Assembly: GCA_041392855.1 (NCBI GenBank)
Contig: JAWKLD010000001.1
Location: forward strand, 2,156,001 to 2,220,000
Direction of reading: 5' to 3'
DNA from: Flavipsychrobacter sp.
Lineage (GTDB): Bacteria > Bacteroidota > Bacteroidia > Chitinophagales > Chitinophagaceae
Length of the DNA: 64,000 nucleotides
Made by a program: the position numbers and the translations under genes. Below the pieces are notes generated by a model that was not told where the DNA came from, searched no databases, and saw only the letters and a program-made list of their open reading frames with translations. Positions 6,752 through 15,968 of the stretch are shown one piece after another. Position 1 is the first letter of the stretch, and every line of letters starts with the position of its first letter.

Positions 6752-7657
6752 ATGCTAAAAATAGCTTACGATAAGATATATGCTCATCCACTACCCAAAG
6801 GACATCGTTTCCCTATGGAGAAGTATGAGCTTATCCCACAGCAACTCATACATGAGGGTATTATTAGCGAGGCCAACCTGTTTTCGCCATCCATATTAGA
6901 CGAAGACACCATACTACTTACTCATAGCATGGACTACTGGGATAGAATGAAAAATCTGGCTCTTACTACCAAGGAGATGCGTGCTATCGGCTTCCCTCTA
7001 TCTGCTGAGCTTATCGAAAGAGAAAGAAGAATATGCCAAGGTACAATAGACTGCACCCAGTACGCGATTAAATATGGCGTATCCTTGAATATAGCTGGCG
7101 GTACTCATCACTCTTTTGCTGATAGAGGAGAAGGTTTTTGCTTACTAAACGATTTCGCTATTGCTGCTAATTATCTGATTAATAATAGGCTAGCAAAACA
7201 AATATTAATAGTAGACCTAGATGTGCATCAAGGAAACGGTAGTGCTGCGATATTTAAACACGAGTCAAAGGTTTTCACATTCAGTATGCACGGAGCTCAT
7301 AATTACCCTTTCAGAAAAGAAGAAAGCGACCTAGACATAGGCTTGCCAGACGGGGTAAATGGGGAAAATTATTTAGCCATACTAGCCCAAGAATTACCAA
7401 AACTCATCAAGCAAGTTCAGCCTGAGCATATTTTCTACTTATCAGGCGTAGATATATTATCTACAGACAAGTTTGGCAAGCTAAACATCACCATAGATGA
7501 ATGTAAACAAAGAGATGAAATGGTATTTCACCTTTGCAAGGATTATTCTATACCTGTTACCGTTGCTATGGGAGGAGGGTATTCGCCTCAAGTAAAAGAT
7601 ATAGTTAATGCACACTGCAATACCTATAAGGCAGCAAAAGACATATTTGAACTATAG
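6752..7657 (+). CDS. histone deacetylase-family amidohydrolase
   Basis: I chose ATG 6752 (MLKIAYDKIYAHPLPKGHRF), where family members begin, rather than the frame-open position 12 codons upstream; the product is 301 residues. Family motifs are intact: the double His in GGTHHSFADRGEGFC, the metal-binding DLDVHQGNGSAAIF, SGVDILSTDKFGKL with the second metal Asp, and GGGY near the end. Bacterial members (AcuC/acetylpolyamine deacetylase type) remove acetyl groups from lysines or polyamines. The substrate here is unknown. It is monocistronic and convergent with rseP, with a 23-base gap. Confidence 0.88.
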   Translation: MLKIAYDKIYAHPLPKGHRFPMEKYELIPQQLIHEGIISEANLFSPSILDEDTILLTHSMDYWDRMKNLALTTKEMRAIGFPLSAELIERERRICQGTIDCTQYAIKYGVSLNIAGGTHHSFADRGEGFCLLNDFAIAANYLINNRLAKQILIVDLDVHQGNGSAAIFKHESKVFTFSMHGAHNYPFRKEESDLDIGLPDGVNGENYLAILAQELPKLIKQVQPEHIFYLSGVDILSTDKFGKLNITIDECKQRDEMVFHLCKDYSIPVTVAMGGGYSPQVKDIVNAHCNTYKAAKDIFEL

Positions 7658-7680
7658 AAAGACCAAGCCTCTATATCTCA

Positions 7681-9066
7681 CTACTTAAATAACCTCATTA
7701 TATCTAAACCGTTAGCATAAAGCATTAGACCTAGTAATAAGATCAAACCAACAGTAGTAGCTCTTTCCATCACCTTATCGCTTACTTTTCTACCTGTGAT
7801 CAGTTCAAACAATAAGAAGATAACATAACCACCATCAAGCCCAGGTATTGGCAACAAATTCATTACAGCTAGAATAATAGAGATAAAAGCCGTTAGCATA
7901 AGGAACTCTTGCCAATCAAAAACAGGCGAGAACAGTTTTCCAAAAGTGACAAAGCCACCCAAACTTTCAGAGGTTTTTATCTCTGAAGAAGTAAATAAAA
8001 GTTTCAATTGTGCGGCATAGCTACCTATCTGCTGAAAGGTGTACTGAAATCCTTTACCTACAGCTTGTATAGGCCCATACTTAATAGTTTTTACGTCGAA
8101 ATAACGATTAAGTGTCATATCTGGCTGAAAACCTAATATTTTGCTATCAGGTACTTCTCCATTTAGGACCAACTCTTTACCATCTCTTACTACGGTTAAA
8201 ACTATGGCTTCTCCTGCCAAACTTCTTTTCTTATTATCAAACTCATCATAGAAAAGAGTTGTTTCACCATTTACTGCTATAATGCTATCCTTGCTTTTCA
8301 ATCCCATTTTATCTGCAGCCGTCCCGTCCGACACTTTTGCAATTACGATAGGCACCCTTGGCGTTATAAACGGAGCTGAAGATCTTTTAGATTTAGCCAA
8401 TTTACCTATAGTTCCCTCTGGAATGTTTATTGTAACAAGCTCTCCGTCACGTATTACTTCTATTGTTTTAGCTTCTGTAAATACTATTTCAGACGCTATT
8501 CTCGTAAATCTTTCTACCTTCTTACCACCTACACTTACGATCTCATCTCCATCCTTCAAACCTGCACTTCTCGATAACTCACTCGTGCTAATACCATTTT
8601 TTACATTTTCTAAAGGCAAGTATTCTTCTCCCCATACGCCAAACACAACAGCATATATAACCATAGCAGTAAGTACGTTCATTATAATACCTCCAAGCAT
8701 TATGAAGAGTCTTTGCCATGCTTTTTTAGAACGGTATTCCCACGGTTCAGGAGGCCTATTCATCGCCTCTTTGTCCATACTTTCATCTACCATTCCTGCT
8801 ATTTTTACATAGCCTCCCATCGGGAACCAACCTATACCGTACTCCGTATCTCCTTTTTTCTTCTTGAATAATGAGAAGTTCAATAATCCAGGAAAAGGGA
8901 ACAGGAAATCAAAAAATAAATAGAATTTTTCTACACGTGTTTTAAATAAACGTGCAAAGAAAAAGTGACCGAATTCGTGAAGAATTATTAGTAGTGAAAG
9001 GGATGCTAATAGCTGTATTGCCTGTACTAAACCTCCAGACATGAGTAATATTGTATTCAATTGCAT
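7681..9066 (-). CDS. rseP: RseP-type site-2 metalloprotease
   Basis: This is a membrane zinc protease of family M50 that cleaves anti-sigma factors or leftover signal peptides inside the membrane. With ATG 9066 as start it has 461 residues. HEFGH (H30, E31, H34) lies in the first membrane segment. PDZ-like regions fill the middle, and LLPIPGLDGG near residue 405 supplies the metal-binding Asp. At least three further hydrophobic segments are visible. A TTG four codons earlier is possible. It follows dxr by 16 bases and is probably co-transcribed with it. No anti-sigma gene is adjacent. Confidence 0.92.
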   Translation of the reverse strand: MQLNTILLMSGGLVQAIQLLASLSLLIILHEFGHFFFARLFKTRVEKFYLFFDFLFPFPGLLNFSLFKKKKGDTEYGIGWFPMGGYVKIAGMVDESMDKEAMNRPPEPWEYRSKKAWQRLFIMLGGIIMNVLTAMVIYAVVFGVWGEEYLPLENVKNGISTSELSRSAGLKDGDEIVSVGGKKVERFTRIASEIVFTEAKTIEVIRDGELVTINIPEGTIGKLAKSKRSSAPFITPRVPIVIAKVSDGTAADKMGLKSKDSIIAVNGETTLFYDEFDNKKRSLAGEAIVLTVVRDGKELVLNGEVPDSKILGFQPDMTLNRYFDVKTIKYGPIQAVGKGFQYTFQQIGSYAAQLKLLFTSSEIKTSESLGGFVTFGKLFSPVFDWQEFLMLTAFISIILAVMNLLPIPGLDGGYVIFLLFELITGRKVSDKVMERATTVGLILLLGLMLYANGLDIMRLFK

Positions 9067-9082
9067 GTTAATAATCAATCAG

Positions 9083-10249
9083 TTAGTACGCCATTTGGCT
9101 TTTCTTAATCAGTTCAGCAGCATGAATGCGTGCCTCTTTATCTGTTTGTATATAGTCTTCAAGAGATGGCTTCTCAACATGCGAAAGATACGCTAATGTT
9201 TTTTCTATCACATCACTCATCTCAATAAAACCAATTTTATTTTTCAAAAATGCCTCTACTACAACCTCATTAGCCGCATTAAGCACACAAGGAGCTGTAC
9301 CTCCTTTTATCATCGCTTCTTTAGCCAACGCAAGATTACGGAAAGTTTTATAATCGGGCTCTTCAAAGGTCAATTTATTATAATCTTTAAAATTGAACCT
9401 TTTAAAGTCATTGGTAATACGCTTAGGATATGCTATTGCGTATTGTATCGGCAATTTCATATCCGGAATACCTAGTTGTGCTTTTAATGAACCATCATTA
9501 AACTCTACTAATGAGTGGATGATAGATTGAGGGTGTACGATTACATCTATTTGTTCATTTTTTAGCCCAAACAGCCATTTTGCTTCAATCATTTCCAGCC
9601 CCTTATTCATTAAGGTAGCGCTATCTATAGTGATCTTAGCACCCATCGTCCAGTTTGGATGCTGCAAGGCATGAGAAGCTTTTACATTAAGTAAGTAATT
9701 GGTTTTCTTGCCTACAAATGGGCCTCCTGATGCCGTTAGTACAATCTTATCAATCGTATTTAGGTCCTCACCTACCAGACATTGGAATATAGCAGAGTGT
9801 TCACTATCTACAGGTATTATACTTGTTCCTTTTTCTAGCACACGTTGCATTACCAATTCACCTGCCACTACTAATGTCTCCTTGTTTGCTAACGCTACTC
9901 TTTTGCCAGCTTCTATTGCTGCTAATGTAGAGGATAAGCCGGCAAAACCGACTATTGCAGCCAAGACAGTATCTACACTATCCCACTGTACAACATCGTT
10001 TAAAGCATCATGTCCGCAAAACACTTTTATGGGGAATAATGCCAATGCATTTTTCAGCTCTTCATATTTTGCACTATCAGTTATTACAACTGCATTAGGC
10101 TTGAACTTTTTAGCCTGTTCTACTAGTAAGCGTGTATTGCTATGTGCGCTCAAAACCTCTACCTCAAAAAGCTCAGGATGTGCTTGTACAACATCTAGTG
10201 CCTGTGTTCCAATTGACCCAGTTGAGCCTAAAATAGCGAGACGCTTCAT
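9083..10249 (-). CDS. dxr: 1-deoxy-D-xylulose 5-phosphate reductoisomerase
   Basis: The enzyme converts DXP to MEP with NADPH in the non-mevalonate isoprenoid pathway. The 388 residues match the family length. The N-terminal Rossmann motif GSTGSIGTQALDVV is clear, followed by LANKETLVVAGEL, the substrate/metal site PVDSEHSAIFQC, and TASGGPF. The 207 bases upstream, to the next gene, probably hold the promoter. rseP follows on the same strand, a pairing common in Bacteroidota and proteobacteria. Confidence 0.96.
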   Translation of the reverse strand: MKRLAILGSTGSIGTQALDVVQAHPELFEVEVLSAHSNTRLLVEQAKKFKPNAVVITDSAKYEELKNALALFPIKVFCGHDALNDVVQWDSVDTVLAAIVGFAGLSSTLAAIEAGKRVALANKETLVVAGELVMQRVLEKGTSIIPVDSEHSAIFQCLVGEDLNTIDKIVLTASGGPFVGKKTNYLLNVKASHALQHPNWTMGAKITIDSATLMNKGLEMIEAKWLFGLKNEQIDVIVHPQSIIHSLVEFNDGSLKAQLGIPDMKLPIQYAIAYPKRITNDFKRFNFKDYNKLTFEEPDYKTFRNLALAKEAMIKGGTAPCVLNAANEVVVEAFLKNKIGFIEMSDVIEKTLAYLSHVEKPSLEDYIQTDKEARIHAAELIKKSQMAY

Positions 10250-10457
10250 TTTATCTATTGATTATAAAATATTCTGTATGCTGCAAAGGTATTAAAACAC
10301 ATGCAGGATATAAATGTATTTATATCCAAAGCTATGGCTAAGCTTATATAAAAAGACCTGCTTAGGTTTGTTTTCTCAAAACCTTAACATGGAGTGGAAT
10401 TCTTTAGTATCAAGAAGAGGGGATATACAGGATACTATTTAGACTAATCGCTAATTT

Positions 10458-10706
10458 TTAATTGCGAAAAACAAGAAATTCAAACGGTCTGTGGTTTTGA
10501 ACCATTTTCTTTTTCTTAGCGGCATTTTGAGACTCCTTAGTCGTATTATGATATACGTCTAACAACTCAGTGGCATTACTTAAATAATCATCATTATCAA
10601 CTCTAGCAACAATTTCCATTAACTCATCTACATTCTTATCAAAATCTTCCTGCCAATTCTGTGCTACTTTCGTCGTCACCAACAACTCTCTAGCTGATTG
10701 CTTCAT
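10458..10706 (-). CDS. small hypothetical protein, 82 aa
   Basis: The product is hydrophilic and mostly helical in appearance (DFDKNVDELMEIVARVDNDD), ending in a basic KKKK stretch and a short hydrophobic tail. No signal peptide, membrane segment or known domain is visible. It stands alone between dxr and hflX with 100-200 base gaps on both sides. I do not recognise a family. The coding call rests on its length and on a plausible ATG start at 10706. Confidence 0.5.
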   Translation of the reverse strand: MKQSARELLVTTKVAQNWQEDFDKNVDELMEIVARVDNDDYLSNATELLDVYHNTTKESQNAAKKKKMVQNHRPFEFLVFRN

Positions 10707-10806
10707 AAGGTAACATTTAAAGTGAAACTATATTAAAGTAAAATACAGTTTTTTTTCACCAAAAAGAATAGGAAAAATATCACATATATATTAGCAAGAG
10801 GCTGAA

Positions 10807-11994
10807 TTAGTAGAACTTGGTTAGGTATGGATAACGCTCTTCATATAAGGCTTTTACTTCTTTTAAAATAGTATTGCGCAGTTCTTCTATATTGGTTTTC
10901 TTGGTAGCAGATATAAATACACATCTACCATTGGTTTCTCTCTCCCAGCGGCTCTTGAGCTGGTTCAATAAGTCTTCCTTAACACTTTCTTCCAACCATT
11001 CATCAAAAACATGCTCTTCATACAGATCCATTTTATTGAATATGGTTATAGTGGGCTTATCAAAGGCTTTTATTTCTTGCAGTGTTTTATTTACAACACC
11101 AAGCTGATCCTCATACTTTTGATGAGATATATCGACCACATGCAATAACATATCTGCCTCTCTTACCTCATCGAGTGTACTTTTAAAACTTTCCACTAAA
11201 TGATGGGGAAGCTTTCTTATAAACCCTACTGTATCACTTAATAAAAATGGGGTCTGCTCATAAACGACCTTACGGGTAGTTGTGTCAAGGGTTGCAAAAA
11301 GCTTATTCTCTGCAAATACATTACTTTTTGACAGTAATGTCATTAATGTACTCTTACCCACGTTGGTATACCCCACCAAAGCCAATCTAATATAAGTACC
11401 TCTTTCTTTACGCTGTGTCTCTGCCTGCTTATCTATAGAGGCTAACCTTTTGCGTAGCAGCGCTATCTTATCCTTAACGATACGTCTATCTGTTTCTATT
11501 TCTGTCTCCCCAGGACCTCGAGAGCCAATACCACCGCCTTGACGCTCTAGGTGTGTCCACATACCTCTTAGTCTAGGTAGTATATATTGATATTGCGCCA
11601 GTTCTACCTGCACCTTAGCTTGTGCAGTTTTAGCTCTACTAGCAAAAATATCTAATATCAGGTCACTTCTATCTATTGTTTTCACCCCTAATACCTTCTC
11701 GATATTACTTATCTGTGAGCCCGACAACTCGTCATCAAATATGGCTAGTTTTATATTTTTTGACTGGATATATTCTTTTATTTCTTGCAGCTTACCCTTA
11801 CCAACATAGGTTTTGTTATCAGGATGCGGGAGCTTTTGAAAAAACATCTTTGCAGTAGTTGCACCAGCAGTCTCTGCCAAAAAAGCCAACTCATCCAAAT
11901 ATTCAAGCGCTAACTCTTCAGACTGATTCTTATGAATCACACCCACCAAGACTGCCAGGTCTTCATCGTGTATTATTCCTTTCTTATCAAGCAT
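10807..11994 (-). CDS. hflX: ribosome-associated GTPase HflX
   Basis: HflX binds the 50S subunit and splits stalled ribosomes under stress. The 395-residue product has the HflX N-terminal domain (about 20-125), the glycine-rich linker GGIGSRGPGETEIETDRR, and a C-terminal G domain at about 200-375. G1 is GYTNVGKST, G3 is DTVGFIRKLPHHLVESF, and G4 is NKMD. All GTP motifs look intact. A hairpin at 12005-12038 separates it from the arginase-family gene upstream. Confidence 0.95.
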   Translation of the reverse strand: MLDKKGIIHDEDLAVLVGVIHKNQSEELALEYLDELAFLAETAGATTAKMFFQKLPHPDNKTYVGKGKLQEIKEYIQSKNIKLAIFDDELSGSQISNIEKVLGVKTIDRSDLILDIFASRAKTAQAKVQVELAQYQYILPRLRGMWTHLERQGGGIGSRGPGETEIETDRRIVKDKIALLRKRLASIDKQAETQRKERGTYIRLALVGYTNVGKSTLMTLLSKSNVFAENKLFATLDTTTRKVVYEQTPFLLSDTVGFIRKLPHHLVESFKSTLDEVREADMLLHVVDISHQKYEDQLGVVNKTLQEIKAFDKPTITIFNKMDLYEEHVFDEWLEESVKEDLLNQLKSRWERETNGRCVFISATKKTNIEELRNTILKEVKALYEERYPYLTKFY

Positions 11995-12004
11995 ATTATA
12001 AGCA

Positions 12005-12038
12005 AATAACCATCCTATTTCTATTCAGGATGGTTATT
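12005..12038 (-). terminator. hairpin between arginase-family gene and hflX
   Basis: Inverted arms AATAACCATCCT and AGGATGGTTATT (12005-12016, 12027-12038) enclose a 10-base loop. Read on the minus strand, the hairpin ends in a short T run. It lies 31 bases after the arginase-family stop, so it probably terminates that gene ahead of hflX. Confidence 0.65.
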
Positions 12039-12068
12039 ATTTGTCAAAAATAAGTTATTTGTTTCATA

Positions 12069-13199
12069 TCAAACCAATCGTTCTTGCTCGCGAAACCACC
12101 TTTCAGGGATATTGCCATTGCTTGCAGTTTGATAATCTTCATAGGTACACGGTACATAATCCCCGCTAGGGAGTTTCATCCACCACCTATTTGTTCTTTT
12201 GCTTTTAAGAAACTCGGCATCTATTTCGGAGAAACTGAGGTAAAAGGACAAGTATTCATCCTTATCGACAAAGGGAGCCTCTGTTTGCCTTACATGGTAT
12301 CCATCAATGAAATACCACAGCATTTGGGATATCAGCTTAGCTGTCATCTTATGAATGTCCTTTTCAGGAGCATAACCATATATACCAAACGAAGTAAGCT
12401 TATCGCTCATACCTGCATATCTGGCCAACTGACAAGATTCATCCCCTGCTAAACCGTTTGGAGAAGCATTATCGTTCGTAGGAGCATCACAATACTTTAC
12501 TGTATTAATATCAAAACTAAATATATCGCTAGAACGCAACACTGGCTCCATATGCTCTACATTATCTTTCACTACACCCAATCTATAGAAATCGAAACGC
12601 AACTTGTCTAATGTCTCCAATATCTTTGGTTCTACATAATAGCTTTGAAAGGCAATATGATTATAATGCTTTACAAAGTTGGGCTGCTCGGTCAGCATAT
12701 CCATTAGGAAACTTCTATCTGTAACCCCCTCAGTTTCTTCCAAGTCTATTAACATGTCAGACACTGTAGCATTTATCATCTTTTGCGATTTTTTAAACGC
12801 CTCGTACTGCTCAAGCGTCAAGTCGTGTGAGCCTCCTAATACCACAACTGTCTTTCCCTCTTGCTGTAGCTCGTGCAACACAGTTCTTAATGCAGCTTTG
12901 GTATCATTTACAGTAGCACCTTCCAAGACATTTCCCATATCTACTATTTTGACATTGCTATGCCAAAAATGTAGTTGATACAGCTCCGCCCTTATTGCAT
13001 CGGGCGCATTACTATAACCTAACTTCCTTCCTTTCCCTCTTTGTTCTCCACACCCAACAATAACGATATCAGCATCTTCAACATGAAAATCATCATGTGT
13101 GAGACAAGATATATAAGCTCCTAATTGACTAGGGCCGTAGATGTTACCTTGTGATTCTATGAAGTGCTTGTCTGAAAAAAATGAACTTAAATCTTGCAT
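12069..13199 (-). CDS. arginase/formimidoylglutamase-superfamily protein with altered metal site
   Basis: The 376-residue protein shares the ureohydrolase fold motifs: VVVLGGSHDLTLEQ supplies the first His, and IFSFDINTVKYCDAP matches the late SFDxDxxDP block. The second block, normally DAHxD, reads SDMLIDLEE, so its His is replaced by Leu. The D of the last block's DxD is Asn. Classic members hydrolyse arginine, agmatine or formimidoylglutamate with two Mn ions. With two ligand positions changed, a weakened or different activity is likely. It is monocistronic. No hut genes are nearby to support a histidine-degradation role. Confidence 0.72.
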   Translation of the reverse strand: MQDLSSFFSDKHFIESQGNIYGPSQLGAYISCLTHDDFHVEDADIVIVGCGEQRGKGRKLGYSNAPDAIRAELYQLHFWHSNVKIVDMGNVLEGATVNDTKAALRTVLHELQQEGKTVVVLGGSHDLTLEQYEAFKKSQKMINATVSDMLIDLEETEGVTDRSFLMDMLTEQPNFVKHYNHIAFQSYYVEPKILETLDKLRFDFYRLGVVKDNVEHMEPVLRSSDIFSFDINTVKYCDAPTNDNASPNGLAGDESCQLARYAGMSDKLTSFGIYGYAPEKDIHKMTAKLISQMLWYFIDGYHVRQTEAPFVDKDEYLSFYLSFSEIDAEFLKSKRTNRWWMKLPSGDYVPCTYEDYQTASNGNIPERWFREQERLV

Positions 13200-13379
13200 T
13201 ATACAGTTATCCTTGAGGCTAAGTTAATCAATAGATCAATTGACTAATAATCCTTAAACATAGAAATAATATCTTCATAAGGTGACAAGCTCTATCAAAA
13301 TTGTTAATAAAGGCATATAACCTTTACAGCAATGAGCTTTATTACTGTATTTTTCTATTTTTGAGTGTCAAGTATCATT

Positions 13380-14237
13380 ATGGCTACAAGCAAAAAAGCT
13401 AAACATTCTTATATCTATGCTATTATAGGTGTATCCTCAGTATTATTCTTACTAGGTACTCTAGGATGGTTTATGATAAATGGTCGTGCATTATCACATG
13501 TTTTTAAAGAAGGTGTCGAAGTAGAAGTGATTCTACACGACAATACCAGAGATGAAATGGCTGATAACTTACACGGTATTTTACAGAAACAAAACTTTGT
13601 AAAAAAAGCAGAGATCATCACTAAAGAGGAAGCTGCGGCAAAGTTCTTATCTGATGGAGGAGAGGATTTTACTGAGCTATTAGACTTTAATCCTCTTTAT
13701 ACGTCCATTGTATTACAACTACATTCAAAATATGTAAATAAAGACAGCTTAGATAAGATACGTCTTTTCATACTTCAAAGTAATATTGTACGAGAGGTTG
13801 CTTACCCCAATACCATAGTAGATAAAATGGATAGCAATTTCCGCAAAATAGGTGTAATACTGGGTAGTATTTCTTTACTGTTATTTTTTATAGTGGTAGT
13901 ACTTATTGACAATACGGTACGCTTAGCAATGTTTAGTAATCGTTTCTTGATAAAAACAATGCAAATGGTAGGCGCCACTCGCAACTTTATTTCTAGACCA
14001 TTTGATAAACGAGCCGTAATCAATGGTCTTATTAGTGGAATTATTGCTGTTGTATTCCTCTCTTTGGTAATCACTTTTGCAGAGAAACAACTACCTGCAT
14101 TAAAACTACTTCATGATACAACATCCCTTATCTTCCTTATGGTAGGTATGATAATCATGGGTATTCTGATATCATTTTTGAGCACGCATAGGTCTGTTAT
14201 TAAATACCTAAAAATGCGTGTAGACGATTTATATTAA
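13380..14237 (+). CDS. ftsX: cell-division protein FtsX
   Basis: FtsX is the permease-like partner of the FtsE ATPase and controls periplasmic amidases during division. With ATG 13380 (MATSKKAKHSYIYAII) the product has 285 residues. A GTG at 13365 is only two bases after a TATTTTTG promoter box (13356-13363), so the later start is preferred. The layout is one N-terminal membrane segment, a periplasmic domain at about 50-150, then three membrane segments, as in FtsX. ftsE is not adjacent, which is usual in Bacteroidota. A DUF3098 gene follows after 26 bases, probably in the same transcript. Confidence 0.9.
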   Translation: MATSKKAKHSYIYAIIGVSSVLFLLGTLGWFMINGRALSHVFKEGVEVEVILHDNTRDEMADNLHGILQKQNFVKKAEIITKEEAAAKFLSDGGEDFTELLDFNPLYTSIVLQLHSKYVNKDSLDKIRLFILQSNIVREVAYPNTIVDKMDSNFRKIGVILGSISLLLFFIVVVLIDNTVRLAMFSNRFLIKTMQMVGATRNFISRPFDKRAVINGLISGIIAVVFLSLVITFAEKQLPALKLLHDTTSLIFLMVGMIIMGILISFLSTHRSVIKYLKMRVDDLY

Positions 14238-14263
14238 TTTTCTTTAGTAACATTGTAACTATT

Positions 14264-14548
14264 ATGGCAAATACGCAGAATAAATCAACAACAGGAAGTA
14301 CAAAAGGACAACCCCTTGGTAATCAAACTTTCCTTTTTGATAAAAATAATTACATGTGGATGATTGGCGGTGTAATACTTATTGTATTAGGCTATATCCT
14401 TATGTCTGGAGGTAAAAGTGAAGACCCTAACCAGTTTGATTACAACGCGATCTACAGCGCTAGAAGGGTAACTATAGCTCCACTACTTATTTTGATAGGT
14501 TTTGCGATTGAGATTTACGCCATTATGAAAAAACCAAGTACGAAATAA
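14264..14548 (+). CDS. DUF3098-type small membrane protein
   Basis: This 94-residue protein has a hydrophilic N-terminus and two membrane segments (IGGVILIVLGYILMSGG and PLLILIGFAIEIYAIM). A loop between them contains DPNQFDYNAIYSARR, characteristic of the DUF3098 family found next to ftsX in Bacteroidota. Its function is unknown, and its place after ftsX suggests a link with the division or cell-envelope machinery. A strong terminator follows. Confidence 0.8.
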   Translation: MANTQNKSTTGSTKGQPLGNQTFLFDKNNYMWMIGGVILIVLGYILMSGGKSEDPNQFDYNAIYSARRVTIAPLLILIGFAIEIYAIMKKPSTK

Positions 14549-14567
14549 TTTAAACCTTTTAACTATC

Positions 14568-14601
14568 AAAAAGGGATGTATCATATGATACATCCCTTTT
14601 T
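14568..14601 (+). terminator. Rho-independent terminator after the ftsX operon
   Basis: Perfect 15-base arms (14568-14582 and 14587-14601) enclose an ATAT loop, with A and T tracts at the outer edges. The hairpin lies between two convergent genes and can serve both strands. Confidence 0.88.
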
Positions 14602-14626
14602 CTTTATAGTATAGTTAGTTGTAAGC

Positions 14627-15082
14627 TTAGATTTTCCAATCTTCAACACTACTATTATCATCTTGCGTTGCAGCATCTACTACAGAAGGCTCTACAGAAG
14701 CAGTTGCCGGCTCTTTTACTGATGACTCAGACACTGAATCATCGGCAGAAGTAGTGCTACCTGGCTGATATTCCTCATCTTGGTCGTGATTGAATGCATC
14801 AAAATCAAAATCTGGCATCAACTCTGTTTTTACATGATCTACTGTATCATTAAGAGCTGCTATGAACTTATTAAAATCTTCTTTGTACAAGAACATTTTA
14901 TGTCTGTCATAACCATTGTCATCAAAGCGCTTTTTGCTTTCTGTAATTGTGATAAAGTAATCGTTGCCACGCGTAGTTCTTACATCAAAAAAGTAAGTTC
15001 TTCTCTTACCAGCTTTTATGCGTTTACTAAAAATAGCTTCGTTGTTACGGTTCTCACCAAAATTTTTGTTTTCGTACGACAC
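14627..15082 (-). CDS. DUF3276 (PUR-family) nucleic-acid-binding protein
   Basis: The 151-residue protein has a PUR-type domain at about 15-90. RRTYFFDVRTTRGNDYFITI and KMFLYKEDFNKFIAAL are typical of the DUF3276 family, related to PUR-alpha and to the spirochaete DNA/RNA-binding protein BpuR. The C-terminal third is acidic and rich in Ser/Thr/Glu, probably disordered. It starts at GTG 15082. It is single-gene and shares a terminator with the opposing ftsX operon. The role is likely single-stranded nucleic-acid binding, inferred from the family. Confidence 0.8.
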   Translation of the reverse strand: MSYENKNFGENRNNEAIFSKRIKAGKRRTYFFDVRTTRGNDYFITITESKKRFDDNGYDRHKMFLYKEDFNKFIAALNDTVDHVKTELMPDFDFDAFNHDQDEEYQPGSTTSADDSVSESSVKEPATASVEPSVVDAATQDDNSSVEDWKI

Positions 15083-15220
15083 AATTCTGTTGTTTTAATT
15101 AACGATTGATTGGGAACAAAAATAATTAAGATTATGTAGTATGCAAATTAATTTAGGGTAAAAACAGGTTGAAAAAACACCATTTATAGGGGTTTTGAAC
15201 GGATTTTCAGTAAAATCACC

Positions 15221-15901
15221 CTAAATATTAATAAAGTATTTTATAAGATATTTATTCATATTAGCTATAGCATCCTCCATTTTCCAACTGTCTCTATTTC
15301 TAGGTTCTACATAGTTAGATATACCACGTATTTGCAAAAACATCACTTTTTCTTGTAAGCATATATAATGCAAAGCTGCACCTTCCATACTCTCAGTGGC
15401 AACATTATACTTTGCATTCATATAGTCAATGGTTGCTTGCTTACCAGTTACAGTATTTACAGTTACAGCATCAACAGCTTCTAAGTCTTTTACCCCTAAA
15501 TCTTTACTCGAATAGGGGTTGGGAAGCATCTTGTTAGTGAATGGATACTCATTTTTCTTAATCAATCCTATATCAAAAACGTCAAGGTAGTCTTCATTAT
15601 CCTCTACTCTCAAATCCCCTAATTGCTCTTTTTTTACCCAAACAATACTCCCTAGATCTATGCTCCTATCATAGGAACCACCTACCCCTGCCTGTACTAC
15701 TAAGTCATATTTACCTTCATTAAGCTTTTTTGTCAAATGATAGGCAGTAGCTAGCATACCTATACCACACACTTGAACATGAAGTTTCAACTCATTTATT
15801 TGAAAAATACCAGCTTCAACACATTGCCATGAAGTAGATATGAATTTTATCAATGGGGCTATTTCAGCCTCTGTGGCTGCTATCAGCAAAATATTCCTCA
15901 T
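15221..15901 (-). CDS. mqnB: futalosine hydrolase
   Basis: MqnB cleaves futalosine to dehypoxanthine futalosine in the alternative menaquinone pathway. I chose ATG 15901 (MRNILLIAATEAEI), giving 226 residues, rather than the frame opening 8 codons earlier. The nucleoside-phosphorylase-like fold shows in VVQAGVGGSY and in ATESMEGAALHYICL, the latter with the catalytic-site Glu. mqnD, another gene of the pathway, is encoded at 18143. It is divergent from the pterin gene pair, with a shared 67-base control region. Confidence 0.9.
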   Translation of the reverse strand: MRNILLIAATEAEIAPLIKFISTSWQCVEAGIFQINELKLHVQVCGIGMLATAYHLTKKLNEGKYDLVVQAGVGGSYDRSIDLGSIVWVKKEQLGDLRVEDNEDYLDVFDIGLIKKNEYPFTNKMLPNPYSSKDLGVKDLEAVDAVTVNTVTGKQATIDYMNAKYNVATESMEGAALHYICLQEKVMFLQIRGISNYVEPRNRDSWKMEDAIANMNKYLIKYFINI

Positions 15902-15916
15902 ATGACAAACGATAAT

Positions 15917-15948
15917 TTTGTACAAACCATAATGTAAAGGTAATTTTG
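15917..15948 (+). promoter_or_regulatory. promoter of the PTPS-folE operon
   Basis: TTTG at 15917-15920, a 20-base spacer and TAATTTTG at 15941-15948 match the Bacteroidota sigma-A consensus. The downstream ATG is at 15969, leaving a leader of roughly 15 bases. The first TTTG is itself part of another TAATTTTG (15913-15920). Confidence 0.75.
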
Positions 15949-15968
15949 TGCATTAATATAAAAAGAAG

